Assembly: GCA_036362985.1 (NCBI GenBank)
Contig: JAYGXS010000008.1
Location: 26,637,922-26,701,921 of the forward strand
Length of the DNA: 64,000 nt
Source: Ligula intestinalis
Taxonomy: Eukaryota > Platyhelminthes > Cestoda > Diphyllobothriidea > Diphyllobothriidae
Direction of reading: 5' to 3'
This document shows, one piece after another, positions 63,186 through 64,000 of this stretch. The notes beneath the pieces were generated by a model. The model was not told the DNA's origin and made no database searches. It worked only from the letters and a program-made list of their open reading frames with translations. The position numbers were made by a program, and so were the translations under genes. Position 1 is the stretch's first letter. Each line of letters starts with the position of its first letter.

Positions 63186-63616
63186 AGTACACTTTCCCAA
63201 ACGCTCACCGATGTGCTTTCTCGACGTCTCGATCAGCCAATCATAGTTCTCGCATCTATGAGGCGACGAATGAGGAGCTTGCACGCGTGCCCGACGCAAG
63301 TTGCCTCTCTGCCCAAAATCTCCAGGCCGACCTACCCAGTGAAAGATCTCCCTCTATCTGTCTTCTGGCCCGACTACTCTAAGACCTCACTTGGGCCCGG
63401 TCAACCTACTGATCGGACGTGTCTCTCCCGAGTCAATCTACTCTCATCTATTCTTCTCTTCCGTTGTGTACACAATAAAGTCTTCCTACTACTCTGGCCT
63501 TCACCGACTTCTCTTCTGCACTAAGTAACCATGGTCTGAAGATCGCAGTTGCACGGTTAGACTCTCTTACTCCTGCGATATTGGTGACTTTCCGACGTGA
63601 GATAAACACTCAACTT
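63186..63616 (+). repeat. Tandem repeat D, unit 1
   Basis: AGTACACTTTCCCAAACGCTC to ...CTGAAGATCGCAGTTGCACGG; unit 2 starts 441 bp later with only scattered differences. It contains a CCAAT-like CAGCCAATCATAG near 63233, an AATAAA near 63474, and a terminal CTGAAGAT, a promoter-to-polyadenylation layout reminiscent of a retroelement terminal repeat. The 103-codon frame at 63213-63524 is repeated in unit 2 but has no recognisable domain. Confidence 0.75.
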
Positions 63617-63626
63617 NNNNNNNNNN
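63617..63626. other. Assembly gap (10 N)
   Basis: Ten N between two nearly identical tandem units. The join may therefore be an assembly construct. Confidence 0.98.
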
Positions 63627-64000
63627 AGTGCACTTTCCCAAACGCTCACCGATGTGCTTTCTTGACGTCTCGATCAGTCAATCATAGTTCTCGCATCTAT
63701 GAGGCGACGAATGAGGAGCTTGCACGCATGCCCGACGCAAGTTGCCTCTCTGCCCAAAATCTCCAGGCCGACCTACCCAATGAAAGATCTCCCTCTATCT
63801 GTCCTCTGGCCCGACTACTCTAAGACCTCACTTGGGCCCGGTCAACCTACTGATCGGACGTATCTCTCTCAAGTCAATCTATTCTCCTCTTCCGTTGTGT
63901 ACACAATAAACTCTTCCATCTACTCTGGCCTTTAAAGTCTTCTCTCCTCAGCACTAAGTAACCATGGTCTGAAGATTGCAGTTGAGCGGTTAGACTCACT
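63627..64000 (+). repeat. Tandem repeat D, unit 2, cut by the window edge
   Basis: AGTGCACTTTCCCAAACGCTC onward matches unit 1 to the window end. The CTCATCTATTCTT-like piece near 63446 is shortened here and the 3' end CTGAAGATTGCAGTTGAGCGG is present. Confidence 0.75.

Noticed and set aside
1..64000. Integrated virus or LTR retrotransposon
   Set aside because: No capsid, protease, integrase or direct long terminal repeats were recognised; the reverse transcriptase blocks are of PLE and LINE type.

Overview
This window looks like gene-poor, repeat-saturated DNA from a large animal genome. I found no intact host protein-coding gene and no genuine tRNA, rRNA or CRISPR locus. Almost everything recognisable is a decayed mobile element: Penelope-like elements (PLEs, reverse transcriptase plus GIY-YIG endonuclease), CR1/jockey-like LINEs, RTE-like LINEs, two tRNA-derived SINE families, and short terminal-inverted-repeat elements. 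This mix, together with the scaffold gaps at 12178-12577 and 63617-63626, suggests a platyhelminth, perhaps a diphyllobothriidean tapeworm. That is an inference from element content only, because no host gene is present to fix the taxon.

Layout. 0-8.9 kb: a PLE cut by a SINE, a LINE carboxy-terminal fragment with its 3' end, a CR1-like LINE, a fold-back element, and a 369-bp insertion with a 13-bp target duplication. 9-17.5 kb: SINEs, GC-rich low-copy repeats, an N gap, an RTE fragment. 17.5-25 kb: AT-rich repeat, a PLE carboxy terminus, SINE arrays. 25-28 kb: two copies of a second PLE type. 28-33 kb: AT-rich repeat, a SINE array and a GC-rich island. 32.6-42.4 kb: a dense PLE nest containing a large inverted duplication and the best-preserved PLE (39.9-42.4 kb), bounded by inverted terminal repeats. 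43-52 kb: SINE pairs, three RTE fragments and a fold-back PLE end. 52-64 kb: a palindromic PLE end, AT-rich repeat, a CR1 LINE with a nested insertion, another PLE end, a MITE, and a 441-bp tandem repeat split by an N gap.

The elements are linked by nesting. PLE and LINE bodies supply the machinery signatures, while SINEs, MITE-like units and LINE 3' ends are inserted into them. Two SINE insertions into PLE reverse transcriptase genes still carry target-site duplications, which gives a relative order of events. The most interesting signal is a small hairpin motif, CTGANGAT - variable stem-loop - GAAACGTCAG or a close variant. It recurs shortly downstream of the PLE endonuclease end at seven loci, on the same strand. 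Its stem changes sequence while mostly keeping its pairing, so it resembles a hammerhead-like or otherwise structured RNA element.
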